A stretch of 64,000 nucleotides of DNA from Pseudoramibacter fermentans (GTDB lineage: Bacteria; Bacillota; Clostridia; Eubacteriales; Eubacteriaceae). Below the pieces are notes generated by a model. That model saw only the letters and a list, made by a program, of their open reading frames with translations, ran no database searches and had not been told where the DNA came from. The DNA lies in NCBI GenBank assembly GCA_009493725.1, contig VOGB01000004.1:434001-498000 (forward strand), read 5' to 3'. Below are positions 1-7,985 of the stretch, piece after piece. The stretch's first letter is position 1. Each line of letters starts with the position of its first letter. A program made the position numbers and the translations under genes.

Positions 1-211
1 ATTGAATTGTCTTATCAAAAGTATCTGTGATACAATTATTTCCAGTCAGCGTGGAAAAGGTCATCGGCTGGATGATTTCGGTGGCGTTCGGCGTCATGAT
101 GACGTGAACGTCACATTTCTGTTTAGCCAGGGCCGACGCGACATCGGCCATTTTGTAGGCGGCGATGCTCGCAGAAACGCCGAGAATCACCGTACGATTT
201 TCTAAATTCAT
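1..211 (-). CDS. coaBC: Phosphopantothenoylcysteine decarboxylase/synthetase CoaBC, N-terminal part
   Basis: Minus-strand frame beginning with ATG at 211 and running off the window edge, so only about 70 residues are present. It begins MNLENRTVILGVSASIAAYK, followed by a run of type KMADVASALAKQ and then VHVIMTPNATEIIQPMTF and STLTGN. This is the Rossmann-like flavoprotein start of CoaBC, which decarboxylates 4'-phosphopantothenoylcysteine and, with a C-terminal domain, ligates cysteine to phosphopantothenate in coenzyme A synthesis. The SASIAAYK glycine/serine loop binds FMN phosphate. A good ribosome binding site (GGAGAAAGG) lies about 5 nt upstream of the ATG. A stand-alone flavoprotein of the same fold (Dfp or UbiX family) is the alternative, because the synthetase half is outside the window. 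Confidence 0.8.
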   Translation of the reverse strand, partial: MNLENRTVILGVSASIAAYKMADVASALAKQKCDVHVIMTPNATEIIQPMTFSTLTGNNCITDTFDKTIQ

Positions 212-322
212 GTTGCCCTTTCTCCAATATTTTGGCATTATTCATTTTTCAGTATTATAGCAAAAAGGCGGGGCGTATACAAGATTGGCACGGTGAATCC
301 GCATTGAGAGGAGGTTTTGGGC

Positions 323-1003
323 ATGTACACATTAATACGCAGCAGCCGAAAAACCATCGCGCTGAAGGTTTTGAAGGACGGCACGCTGCAGGTCAAGGCA
401 CCTAAGCAGGTCAGTCAGAGCGAAATCGAGCGTTTTATAGAAGAAAAATCAGATTGGATTGCGAAACGGACCGCACAGGTTAAATCTGCCGAAGATTTTG
501 AAATTTCAGACGGTTCCTGGATTCGGGTGCTCGGTGTCGATATTCCGGTTTTGGCTGTGCCAGACGGCCGGTTTGAATTTAAACGCGCTGTGAAGCTGGA
601 CCATTCTGTCATTACGATTCCAGCCGGCGCTGATCTCAAAACCGTCAAGCGCGGAATCGTCGACATTTATAGGAAGCTGGCAGAGGACATCATTCTCCAG
701 CGGGCCGCCTGGTATGAGGCGGTAATGGACCTGCATCCGTCCAAGGTTCGGATCAATAACGCGGCCAGCCGGTGGGGCTCCTGCTCGTCAAAGAAGAGCA
801 TCAATTTTTCGTGGCGGCTGGTTATGGCGGACGGCAAGGCCATAGATTCTGTCGTGATTCACGAGCTGGCGCACATTAAGTATATGAACCACTCGAAGGC
901 ATTTTGGAACCTGGTCGAACAATATTGTCCTGATTACAAAACACAGCGGAAAAAGCTCAATCGGCTGTCTGAAAAATTGATGGCTGAAAATTGGGATGTT
1001 TAA
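323..1003 (+). CDS. YgjP-like (DUF45/M48-type) zinc metallopeptidase
   Basis: A protein of about 226 residues with the YgjP/DUF45 signature: SRWGSCSSKKSINFSW in the middle, HELAH near residue 180 as a HExxH zinc site, and NHSKAFW about ten residues later giving the third ligand. The family resembles SprT/WSS1-type minigluzincin peptidases; cellular substrates are not established. The ATG at 323 is preferred over an in-frame TTG at 317 because GAGGAGG ends about 8 nt before it. It stands alone between the divergent coaBC start and pckA. The N-terminal half carries a beta-rich region typical of the family. Cytosolic; no signal peptide seen. Confidence 0.8.
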   Translation: MYTLIRSSRKTIALKVLKDGTLQVKAPKQVSQSEIERFIEEKSDWIAKRTAQVKSAEDFEISDGSWIRVLGVDIPVLAVPDGRFEFKRAVKLDHSVITIPAGADLKTVKRGIVDIYRKLAEDIILQRAAWYEAVMDLHPSKVRINNAASRWGSCSSKKSINFSWRLVMADGKAIDSVVIHELAHIKYMNHSKAFWNLVEQYCPDYKTQRKKLNRLSEKLMAENWDV

Positions 1004-1029
1004 AAAAAACATAAAATGACAAATTCAAT

Positions 1030-1058
1030 TTGCATTTTTACTCATCCTATCATATAAT
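1030..1058 (+). promoter_or_regulatory. Sigma-A-like promoter for pckA
   Basis: TTGCAT at 1030-1035, a 17-nt spacer and TATAAT at 1053-1058. This leaves an AT-rich leader of about 165 nt before the pckA start, in which no clear terminator or known riboswitch was recognised. Confidence 0.6.
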
Positions 1059-1228
1059 ACCTTGTATACACGATGAAAATATTACAAGAAAAGCCGATTG
1101 TATCTCTGTTTTTCCGAAAAATAACCGAAACTAAACAGAAATCGCTCGGTTGTAATGAAAAAACTTGAAAATATGACGTGTATTTTTATGTATGTGATTA
1201 AATAAATATAAATCTGAAAGGAAGACTT

Positions 1229-2806
1229 ATGTACGATTGTGATTTATCTTTTTTGGGATTAGACGGAAAAAAAGCACTCGTGAATGCAAAAGCATCAGTG
1301 TTGACGGAAAAGGCACTCTCCCGCGGTGAAGGGCATTTGTCCGATACCGGCGCCATCGTCGTCAACACTGGCAAATACACTGGGCGTTCGCCTAAGGACC
1401 GTTTCATCGTCGACGATGAAGTCAGCCACGATAAGGTTGCATGGGGTCCAATTAATATGCCCTTTGACGAAGATAAATTTGAAGCTTTATACAAAAAGAT
1501 GACGGCTTACGTCGGCACCTTAGATGAAGTTTACGTCTTTAATGGCTACGCTGGCGCGGACAAAGATTATCAGCTGCCGATCCGCGTTATTAACCAGTAC
1601 GCGAGCCAGAATCTTTTTGTTCAAAATCTGTTCATCGAACCGAAGGACGATGAAGAATCGAAACGCATCGATCCGCAGTTCACTGTGATCGCGGTTCCGG
1701 GATTCCATTGCGATCCGGAAGTTGACGGCACCAACAGTGAAGCGGCGATCATCATCAGCTTCAAAAAGCGCGTCGTTTTGATTGCGGGCTCCCGCTACTG
1801 CGGAGAAATCAAAAAATCGATTTTCTCTGTCATGAATTTCCTGCTGCCGCAGAAGGATGTTTTGACGATGCACTGTTCGGCCAATATGGACGACGACGGC
1901 CGGACCGCATTGTTCTTCGGCCTTTCCGGTACGGGCAAAACGACGCTATCCGCCAATCCTGAACGCGGTCTGATCGGCGATGACGAACACGGCTGGAGCG
2001 ACAACGGCATTTTCAACTTTGAAGGCGGATGCTTTGCAAAATGCATCGACCTCGAAGAAGAAAGTGAACCTGAAATCTATCACGCCATCCGTTTTGGTAC
2101 AGTCGTCGAAAACGTTGTGCTGGACGAAAACGGCAAACCGGATTACAGCGACGACAAATACACACAGAACACCCGTGCGGGCTATCAGCTCAGCTATATT
2201 CCAAACGCGGTGATTCCGAGTATCGGCGGCCATCCGAACACGATCATTTTCTTGACAGCTGACGCCTTTGGTGTTTTGCCTCCGGTCGCAAAACTCAACA
2301 AATATCAGGCGATGTTCCACTTCGTTTCTGGCTATACCAGCAAACTCGCTGGAACGGAACGCGGCGTCACTGAACCGCAGACGACATTCTCCACCTGCTT
2401 CGGCGAACCCTTTATGCCATTGCCGGCATCCCGTTACGCCGAACTTTTAGGTGAAAAAATCGATAAATATCACTGCAATGTTTACTTGGTCAACACAGGC
2501 TGGTCCGGCGGCCCTTACGGCGTCGGCAGCCGCTTCAAGCTGAAATACACCCGCGCGATCGTTTCCGCAGCGACGGCAGGGAAGCTGGAAGACATTCCGA
2601 CGGTTCACGACGATTTGTTCAATATCGAAATTCCGACGAGCTGCCCGGGCGTGCCTTCAGAACTTTTGATGCCGAAGAATACATGGGAAGACAAGGAAGC
2701 CTACGACAAGACCGCAAAAGATTTGGCTGCTCATTTCGTCGAAAACTTCAAGAAATACGACACCATGCCGCAGGAAATCATCGACGCAGGTCCGAATGTC
2801 AAGTAA
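1229..2806 (+). CDS. pckA: Phosphoenolpyruvate carboxykinase (ATP)
   Basis: A 525-residue protein of normal length for ATP-dependent PEPCK, which interconverts oxaloacetate + ATP with PEP + CO2 + ADP. Seen motifs: GRSPKDRF near residue 50 (substrate arginine region), the PEPCK P-loop GLSGTGKTTLS near residues 230-240, and a following LIGDDEHGW metal-binding stretch. The ATG follows GAAAGGAAG. It is monocistronic: its own promoter lies upstream and a strong terminator follows. In anaerobic Firmicutes the enzyme can run in the PEP-carboxylating, ATP-forming direction or feed gluconeogenesis. Pyruvate carboxylase at 28 kb and the glycogen operon at 52-63 kb make a gluconeogenic role plausible, but direction is inference. 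Confidence 0.97.
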   Translation: MYDCDLSFLGLDGKKALVNAKASVLTEKALSRGEGHLSDTGAIVVNTGKYTGRSPKDRFIVDDEVSHDKVAWGPINMPFDEDKFEALYKKMTAYVGTLDEVYVFNGYAGADKDYQLPIRVINQYASQNLFVQNLFIEPKDDEESKRIDPQFTVIAVPGFHCDPEVDGTNSEAAIIISFKKRVVLIAGSRYCGEIKKSIFSVMNFLLPQKDVLTMHCSANMDDDGRTALFFGLSGTGKTTLSANPERGLIGDDEHGWSDNGIFNFEGGCFAKCIDLEEESEPEIYHAIRFGTVVENVVLDENGKPDYSDDKYTQNTRAGYQLSYIPNAVIPSIGGHPNTIIFLTADAFGVLPPVAKLNKYQAMFHFVSGYTSKLAGTERGVTEPQTTFSTCFGEPFMPLPASRYAELLGEKIDKYHCNVYLVNTGWSGGPYGVGSRFKLKYTRAIVSAATAGKLEDIPTVHDDLFNIEIPTSCPGVPSELLMPKNTWEDKEAYDKTAKDLAAHFVENFKKYDTMPQEIIDAGPNVK

Positions 2807-2826
2807 TTGAATCGCTTTTTCCAAAG

Positions 2827-2866
2827 GCCGGATATCCCCAGACGGGGTTGTCCGGTCTTTTTCTTT
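2827..2866 (+). terminator. Intrinsic terminator of pckA
   Basis: GC-rich stem beginning CCGGAT and closing TGTCCGG around an AGAC loop, followed by TCTTTTTCTTT. Confidence 0.85.
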
Positions 2867-2884
2867 AAATAAAACTGAAGCGCC

Positions 2885-2913
2885 TTGACAATCAGAATCA
2901 GAATGTTTATACT
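2885..2913 (+). promoter_or_regulatory. Sigma-A-like promoter for marR-lon
   Basis: TTGACA at 2885-2890 and TATACT at 2908-2913 with a 17-nt spacer, almost perfect consensus. It drives the MarR gene and probably lon, because no terminator separates them. Confidence 0.8.
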
Positions 2914-2964
2914 AACATCGAAATTTAGGTAAAACCAAACTAATTTTTGAGATGGTTCGATGTT
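2914..2964. repeat. Perfect 9-bp inverted repeat, candidate MarR operator
   Basis: AACATCGAA at 2914-2922 and its exact reverse complement TTCGATGTT at 2956-2964. The left arm begins right after the -10 box; the right arm lies just upstream of the MarR ribosome binding site. The placement over the transcription start and leader fits autoregulation, but the 33-nt spacing is longer than a usual single MarR site, so an mRNA hairpin is also possible. Confidence 0.45.
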
Positions 2965-2978
2965 TGATAGGAGCGAGT

Positions 2979-3395
2979 ATGGCATGTAGAAGGCAAGATT
3001 TAATTCAGGCATTGGGTCATTTAATGACACTGGGAACCCATTGCAATGACGCGGCGAAGGATGAGTGTCGGACGATGCTCACGCAGCGCCAAGTCGAGTG
3101 CCTGCACATTATTGATGAGCGTCAGAACATTACTTTTTCTGATTTGGCGCATACTTTTAGTTTATCGAAACCGACCATCACGGAAATGATCGACAAATTG
3201 TCGGATCAAGGCTGTGTGGTCCGGGAAAAAAGCCAGCAGGACAGACGGGTCTCTTACATCCGGCTGACCGAAAAGGGTGAAGCAGCCGCGCGCTGCGAAC
3301 AGCGCGGAAAAATGCAGCTGATTTATCATATTGAATCCAGCCTGACGGACGATGAGATCGATCTGCTGATCGAACTGCTGCAAAAAGTGCATTAA
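2979..3395 (+). CDS. MarR-family transcriptional regulator
   Basis: A 138-residue winged-helix protein. The recognition region includes LTQRQVECLHIIDE, a helix-turn-helix around SDLAHTFSLSKPTITEMIDKL, and the wing QQDRRVSYIRLTEKGE, all typical of MarR. I chose ATG 2979 because AGGAG sits 5 nt upstream; an earlier in-frame ATG at 2952 lacks a site and would overlap the inverted repeat. The gene precedes lon by 21 nt, so the regulator and protease are probably co-transcribed. Ligand unknown. An inverted repeat at its promoter suggests autoregulation and control of lon. Confidence 0.88.
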   Translation: MACRRQDLIQALGHLMTLGTHCNDAAKDECRTMLTQRQVECLHIIDERQNITFSDLAHTFSLSKPTITEMIDKLSDQGCVVREKSQQDRRVSYIRLTEKGEAAARCEQRGKMQLIYHIESSLTDDEIDLLIELLQKVH

Positions 3396-3416
3396 CATAA
3401 AACAGGAGGCGATTAT

Positions 3417-5813
3417 ATGGCCACAGAAGGAAAAATCCCAATGAAAGCACCGGTTATTCCAATTACGGAGACCGTTATATTTCCGGGCATCAAGAACCGG
3501 ATTTATGTCAATGAAACCATTGGCAACAACATTAAACAGTACATGGGTGATGCGAACACACTGGCCGTCGGCTTGACGACAAAGGGTAACATTCCCTACG
3601 AAGAATTAAACGAATCGTCCTTTTACCGCATCGGCGTGCTGTTCCAATTTAACCGCATCGAAGAAGCGAATAACGGGGGCTACGTCATCGAAATCTTCAC
3701 GCTTAGACGCGTCGAAGTTTTAAGCGTTGCCGACACGCCGGATCATCAGCTGATCGCGGAATACGAAGAATATCCCGAATGGGAAGACATGACCGAAGCT
3801 GACGACGAAGAAATGACGGCTTACATTAAAAATCTGTGCAGCGAATTTTCTGAAAACTTCAAGGGCGCAGACTACTTCATGAAGGTGTTAAACCGTCAGC
3901 AGCACGTCCAGCAGATCATGGGCTACCTGGTGCCGATGATGAGCATGTCCATTCCGGAAAAGCAGGCGCTTTTGGAAATCAACTCTCAGAAACGCCGAGC
4001 GCTCAAATTCATCGACTACTTGATTAAAGAAAAGGATTCCGTGCACCTGCAGCTGGAAATCAGCAAGAAGTACGCCAGAGAAAAGGATAAGAACTACCGC
4101 AACGCCATGCTCAGAGAACAGCTTCACAATATTGAAGCAGAGCTTGGAGAAGACGACGGCGACGAATCTCAGAGCTACCGTGAACGGGTTGAAGCGTCCG
4201 ACATGCCGGAAGACGTCAAAAAAGTCGCGATGCGGGAAGTGAAAAAACTCGAAGCGGTGCCGCAGGGATCCTCAGAAATGTCGATCATCATGAACTACCT
4301 CGATCTGCTTCTGGATCTGCCGTGGACCTGCGAACCGCAGCAGATTGACATCGAAGAAGCTAAGCGCGTCCTCGACGAAGACCACTACGGTCTCGAAAAG
4401 GTTAAAGAACGCATCATCGAACATCTGGCCGTCATGAAAATGAAAAACGACAACCAGGGGACCATTTTACTCCTTGTCGGCCCTCCGGGAACTGGGAAGA
4501 CGAGCCTCGGCCGCTCCATTGCGAGAGCCCTCGGCCGCGAATACGTCCGCGCCAGCCTCGGCGGCGTGCGAGACGAATCTGAAATTAGAGGGCACCGCCG
4601 GACTTATATCGGCGCGCTGCCTGGCCGCATTATTAAAGGCATCCGAGATGCCAAAACGATGAACCCGGTTTTTGTCCTTGACGAAATTGACAAGCTGGGT
4701 ATTTCCGCTCAGGGCGACCCGTCAGCGGCTCTGCTCGAAGTGCTCGATCCGGAACAGAACAACACCTTCTCCGATCACTATCTGGAAGTGCCTTACGACT
4801 TGTCCAATGTCTTCTTTATCTGCACGGCTAACGACGCCTCCCGTATTCCGGGGCCATTGCTTGACCGGGCCGAAATCATTGAGCTTTCGTCCTACACCAA
4901 TACGGAAAAGCTGCACATCGCGCAGGAACATTTGGTTGCAAAGGTCATCGAAGAAAACGGCCTGAAACCGGAACAGTTGAGCATTTCAAAGGAAGCGATC
5001 AGCCGCATTATTGAAGATTACACGGCAGAAGCCGGCGTCAGAGGGCTGACTAAACAGCTCGCGAAGATCGCTCGGATGACCGCTGAAAAAATCGTCACCG
5101 GCAGTGCCGAAAGCGTTTCGATCGATGCCGACGACGTCGAAAAATGGCTCGGACGCAAAAAACGTTATCACGAAAAGGTCAGAGCGCACAACGCGCCAGG
5201 CGTCGTGACGGGCATGGCCTGGACTGCGGTTGGCGGGGAAATCCTGTTCACCGAAGCGACGTTCATGCCGGGCTCTGGACGCTTGATCATGACGGGCCAG
5301 CTCGGCGACGTCATGAAGGAATCGGCGACCATCGCGATGAGCTTGATCCGCTCGCGTTTCAGCGAAGAAGCGACGGGATTCGATTATTCGAAATTCGACA
5401 CCCACATTCACGTGCCGGAAGGCGCGACGCCGAAGGACGGACCGAGCGCCGGTGTAACAATTACCACCGCGCTGGCGTCCTTGATTCTCGGCAAATCTGT
5501 GGACAGCCATCTGTCGATGACTGGCGAAATCACGTTGTCCGGCAATGTGCTTCCGGTTGGCGGCATCAAGGAAAAGGTCATCGCGGCGCAGCGCGCGGGC
5601 GTGAAGAAAATTATCCTGCCTCTTGAAAACAAGGAAGATCTCGAAGATGTGCCGAAGGAAGTCACCGACGAGCTGACCTTTGTCTACGCGGAAACGATCG
5701 ACGATGTGCTGAAGGAAGCCCTCGGTGTCGAAATGCCGAAGTACCAGATTCACACCAACATTCAGTTGGATCCTCAGAAAAAGGAACAGACAGACTTATC
5801 AGTCATTCTCTAA
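3417..5813 (+). CDS. lon: ATP-dependent protease Lon (LonA type)
   Basis: 798 residues, the usual LonA length. The N-terminal substrate-binding domain starts PVIPITETVIFPGIKNRIYV; a coiled region follows (about residues 180-260); the AAA+ domain has Walker A GPPGTGKTSLG near residues 355-362 and VFVLDEIDK as Walker B. The protease domain has the catalytic serine in KDGPSAGVT (about residue 677) and lysine in GGIKEKVIAAQ (about 719), close to the Ser-Lys dyad positions of E. coli Lon. AGGAGG precedes the ATG. It degrades damaged and regulatory proteins in the cytosol. The immediately upstream MarR gene and shared promoter point to specific regulation not usual for lon in Firmicutes, where heat-shock control is common. 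No CIRCE element was seen. Confidence 0.97.
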   Translation: MATEGKIPMKAPVIPITETVIFPGIKNRIYVNETIGNNIKQYMGDANTLAVGLTTKGNIPYEELNESSFYRIGVLFQFNRIEEANNGGYVIEIFTLRRVEVLSVADTPDHQLIAEYEEYPEWEDMTEADDEEMTAYIKNLCSEFSENFKGADYFMKVLNRQQHVQQIMGYLVPMMSMSIPEKQALLEINSQKRRALKFIDYLIKEKDSVHLQLEISKKYAREKDKNYRNAMLREQLHNIEAELGEDDGDESQSYRERVEASDMPEDVKKVAMREVKKLEAVPQGSSEMSIIMNYLDLLLDLPWTCEPQQIDIEEAKRVLDEDHYGLEKVKERIIEHLAVMKMKNDNQGTILLLVGPPGTGKTSLGRSIARALGREYVRASLGGVRDESEIRGHRRTYIGALPGRIIKGIRDAKTMNPVFVLDEIDKLGISAQGDPSAALLEVLDPEQNNTFSDHYLEVPYDLSNVFFICTANDASRIPGPLLDRAEIIELSSYTNTEKLHIAQEHLVAKVIEENGLKPEQLSISKEAISRIIEDYTAEAGVRGLTKQLAKIARMTAEKIVTGSAESVSIDADDVEKWLGRKKRYHEKVRAHNAPGVVTGMAWTAVGGEILFTEATFMPGSGRLIMTGQLGDVMKESATIAMSLIRSRFSEEATGFDYSKFDTHIHVPEGATPKDGPSAGVTITTALASLILGKSVDSHLSMTGEITLSGNVLPVGGIKEKVIAAQRAGVKKIILPLENKEDLEDVPKEVTDELTFVYAETIDDVLKEALGVEMPKYQIHTNIQLDPQKKEQTDLSVIL

Positions 5814-5836
5814 CTTGGTTTGATCTAAATACAAAA

Positions 5837-5870
5837 GGGATTCGGTTAATCGCCGAATCCCAATTTTTTT
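5837..5870 (+). terminator. Intrinsic terminator of lon
   Basis: Perfect 9-bp stem GGGATTCGG / CCGAATCCC, then AATTTTTTT. Confidence 0.9.
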
Positions 5871-5924
5871 GAAATGCCCTTGCATTTTGCAAAAGGTTTT
5901 GATACCATAAGAAAAGTAATTTTT

Positions 5925-6001
5925 GCGCTCGTAGCTCAGGTGGATAGAGCAATGGTCTCCGAAGCCATGTGTCGGCCGTTCGAATCGGCTCGAGCGCACC
6001 A
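5925..6001 (+). tRNA. tRNA-Arg(CCG)
   Basis: A 77-nt cloverleaf: acceptor GCGCTCG pairs with CGAGCGC, D stem GCTC/GAGC, anticodon stem ATGGT/GCCAT closing the loop CTCCGAA (anticodon CCG, reads CGG), and T loop TTCGAAT. CCA is encoded. It stands alone between lon and a terminator. Confidence 0.95.
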
Positions 6002-6012
6002 TTTAAAAAGAT

Positions 6013-6050
6013 AAGCCGTTTGATAGATAAAATTATCAAACGGCTTTTTT
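6013..6050. terminator. Bidirectional terminator after tRNA-Arg
   Basis: Perfect 13-bp stem AAGCCGTTTGATA / TATCAAACGGCTT with T-runs on both strands. It ends the tRNA on + and the Sel1-repeat gene on -. Confidence 0.88.
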
Positions 6051-6060
6051 GTTTAAATTT

Positions 6061-6750
6061 TTAGGTATATTGGACGTTTTGCGCTTCAGGTGCAAATTGG
6101 CGGTCCAGCTGTGATTCGATCGCGGAGAGATCAGCCTTGATCCCGGGAAGGGGCAGGTGGGCGTAAGGATCGCCTTTGGCGAGCAGGGCGTAGCATTTTT
6201 CCTTGGCCGTGTTTAAATCGTGCATCGCGGCGAGTAAATCGGGAGGGCAGCCGATGCCGAGGAAAAGACAGTGCCCGATGCGGGAGACGATATTGGGGTA
6301 GTCGGGGCTGTCGGAGGTGACGTGTGACAGCGCCTGCCTGTAATAATCAATCGCCTTTTTGCCGTTTTGTTTGACGTAACGGCCGTCCCGGTACATGTCA
6401 CCGAGCTTGTACAGCGCGCAGTGGTCGCCGTTTTCTGCGGCTAGGCTGAATGCGTGAAAGGCCTTTTCGTAATCGACCGGGATGTTGCGCCCGTAATAAT
6501 AGCAGTAGCCGAGGTAGAGGCAGCCGCCGTCCTCGCCTTGGTCGGCGGCGCGTTCGAACCATTTACGGGCCGTCGTGTAATCCTGGTCGACGGTAAAGCC
6601 CTCGTAGTAGAGCCGCCCCGCGAGATACATGGCCTGGGCGCTGCCGGCCTCTGCTGCGGCCAAAATATCGCTTTTCAGCGCGTCCTTTTCATTTTGACGC
6701 ATTGTTCTCCGGTCACAGCTTTCAAAGCGCGATTTAAGGGATTCTGGCAT
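6061..6750 (-). CDS. Sel1-like repeat (tetratricopeptide-type) protein
   Basis: A 229-residue helical protein with successive Sel1-like repeats: about residues 37-72 (AMYLAGRLYYEG, then ARKWFERAADQG), 73-108 (CLYLGYCYYYGR, then AFHAFSLAAENG) and 109-145 (ALYKLGDMYRDGR, then AIDYYRQAL). Such repeats form protein-interaction scaffolds; the specific role is unknown. No signal peptide is visible. It starts 2 nt after the stop of the upstream YjbQ-family gene, so the two form an operon read on the minus strand, ending at the shared bidirectional hairpin. Confidence 0.8.
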   Translation of the reverse strand: MPESLKSRFESCDRRTMRQNEKDALKSDILAAAEAGSAQAMYLAGRLYYEGFTVDQDYTTARKWFERAADQGEDGGCLYLGYCYYYGRNIPVDYEKAFHAFSLAAENGDHCALYKLGDMYRDGRYVKQNGKKAIDYYRQALSHVTSDSPDYPNIVSRIGHCLFLGIGCPPDLLAAMHDLNTAKEKCYALLAKGDPYAHLPLPGIKADLSAIESQLDRQFAPEAQNVQYT

Positions 6751-6752
6751 AT

Positions 6753-7169
6753 TTATTCCCCGATAATCTTGATCAGGGCGTGCTTGTCCCGTTTGCCGTC
6801 AAATTCGAAGTAGAAAATCTGTTCCCAGGTGCCGAAGTCGAGACGGCCGTCTGTCACGGCGACGACGACCTCCCGCCCCATGATGGTGCGCTTCAGGTGG
6901 GCGTCACCATTGTCTTCAAAGCCGTTGTGGTGGTAGCGGCTGTAGGGCTTTTCCGGCGCTAATTTTTCAAGCCAGTTTTCAAAATCTTGATGAAGCCCCG
7001 GTTCGTCGTCGTTGATGAAGACGCTGGAGGTGATGTTCATCGCGTTGACAAGGATCAAGCCTTCCTTGATGCCGCTTTCTTCGAGGGCTTCCTCGACGTC
7101 CGGCGTGATGTTGACCAGCCCTCTACGGGTATTAAAATGAAAATGCAATTCTTTGCGGTAGGATTTCAT
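6753..7169 (-). CDS. UPF0047/YjbQ-family protein (secondary thiamine-phosphate synthase type)
   Basis: A 138-residue protein with the YjbQ fold signature: N-terminal RKELHFHFNTRRGLVNITPDV, the central NAMNITSSVFINDDEPG, and the conserved C-terminal VAVTDGRLDFGTWEQIFYFE, with YHHNGFED and AHLKR supplying family histidines. Some members show weak thiamine-phosphate synthase activity, but the true role is not established. It starts the two-gene minus-strand unit with the Sel1-repeat protein. The TPP-controlled thi operon lies 5 kb away, so a functional link is only possible. Confidence 0.85.
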   Translation of the reverse strand: MKSYRKELHFHFNTRRGLVNITPDVEEALEESGIKEGLILVNAMNITSSVFINDDEPGLHQDFENWLEKLAPEKPYSRYHHNGFEDNGDAHLKRTIMGREVVVAVTDGRLDFGTWEQIFYFEFDGKRDKHALIKIIGE

Positions 7170-7334
7170 TATTACGCTCCTTATTTTTTTATTAGATTAA
7201 TCAACTCTCTGCATTATAACACAGGACGTAAAGCGGTTCACGGCACTGCATTGCTCTAAAAAAAGCCCTGTGTTATGATAATTTAAAATAAGATACGGTA
7301 ACGATCAAAATTTAAATAAGTAAAAGGAAAACAG

Positions 7335-7985
7335 ATGCGCAAAGAAGAAGAAATTCAACGGATGCTGGCGGGAAAATTGTTTTCGCCGGCAGGTCTTGGC
7401 AGAGACGAGTGGAAGCGGGTTCACGCGGCTCAAAAGGCCTTTAACGATGCTGACGATTCAACGCTTAGGGATGACTGCCAGGCGATGACGGCACTAAAAA
7501 AATGCTTTGGGGCGGCGCCGGACGACTTAAAGCTTACGCCGCCGGTGTATTTCGATCAGGGCGTTCACGTGTTTTTCGGCGAGCATTTTTACGCGAACAC
7601 GGATTTGACAATTTTGGATGAAAATGAAGTCCGCTTCGGGGATCACGTCATGCTCGGGCCCCACGTCAGCATCTACGCGGTGAGCCACCCGATCGATCCG
7701 GAAATTCGCGGCACCGATTTGGAAATTTCAGCGCCGGTCACCATCGGCGACAACGTTTGGATCGGCGGCAATGTGGTCATCAACTGCGGCGTCACCATTG
7801 GCGAGGGCAGTGTGATCGGCTCTGGCTCAGTCGTCACCCACGATATACCGGCCCGCGTCGTCGCGGCTGGCAATCCCTGTCGGGTGATCCGGGAAATCGG
7901 CGAAGCCGATCGAAAACTCTGGGAGGCTGAATATGAAGACTACCGGCGGCAATTTGAAGCGTCATCTGAAAAACACGATGAATGA
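7335..7985 (+). CDS. Hexapeptide-repeat O-acetyltransferase (maltose/galactoside type)
   Basis: A 216-residue left-handed beta-helix acetyltransferase. The N-terminal Mac domain begins KEEEIQRMLAGKLF; then come hexapeptide turns (ITIGDNVWIGGNVVINCGV-like, IGEGSVIGSGSVVTHDI) and the closing VVAAGNPCRVIREI. The catalytic histidine is probably in YAVSHPIDPE. The family transfers acetyl from acetyl-CoA to sugars or other hydroxyls; the substrate here is unknown. AAAAGGAAAA precedes the ATG. The following GTPase gene overlaps its 3' end. Confidence 0.85.
   Translation: MRKEEEIQRMLAGKLFSPAGLGRDEWKRVHAAQKAFNDADDSTLRDDCQAMTALKKCFGAAPDDLKLTPPVYFDQGVHVFFGEHFYANTDLTILDENEVRFGDHVMLGPHVSIYAVSHPIDPEIRGTDLEISAPVTIGDNVWIGGNVVINCGVTIGEGSVIGSGSVVTHDIPARVVAAGNPCRVIREIGEADRKLWEAEYEDYRRQFEASSEKHDE

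Noticed and set aside
4986..5753. Long 255-codon minus-strand frame inside lon
   Set aside because: Shadow of the Lon protease domain; composition is arginine/histidine-rich as expected for an antisense frame.
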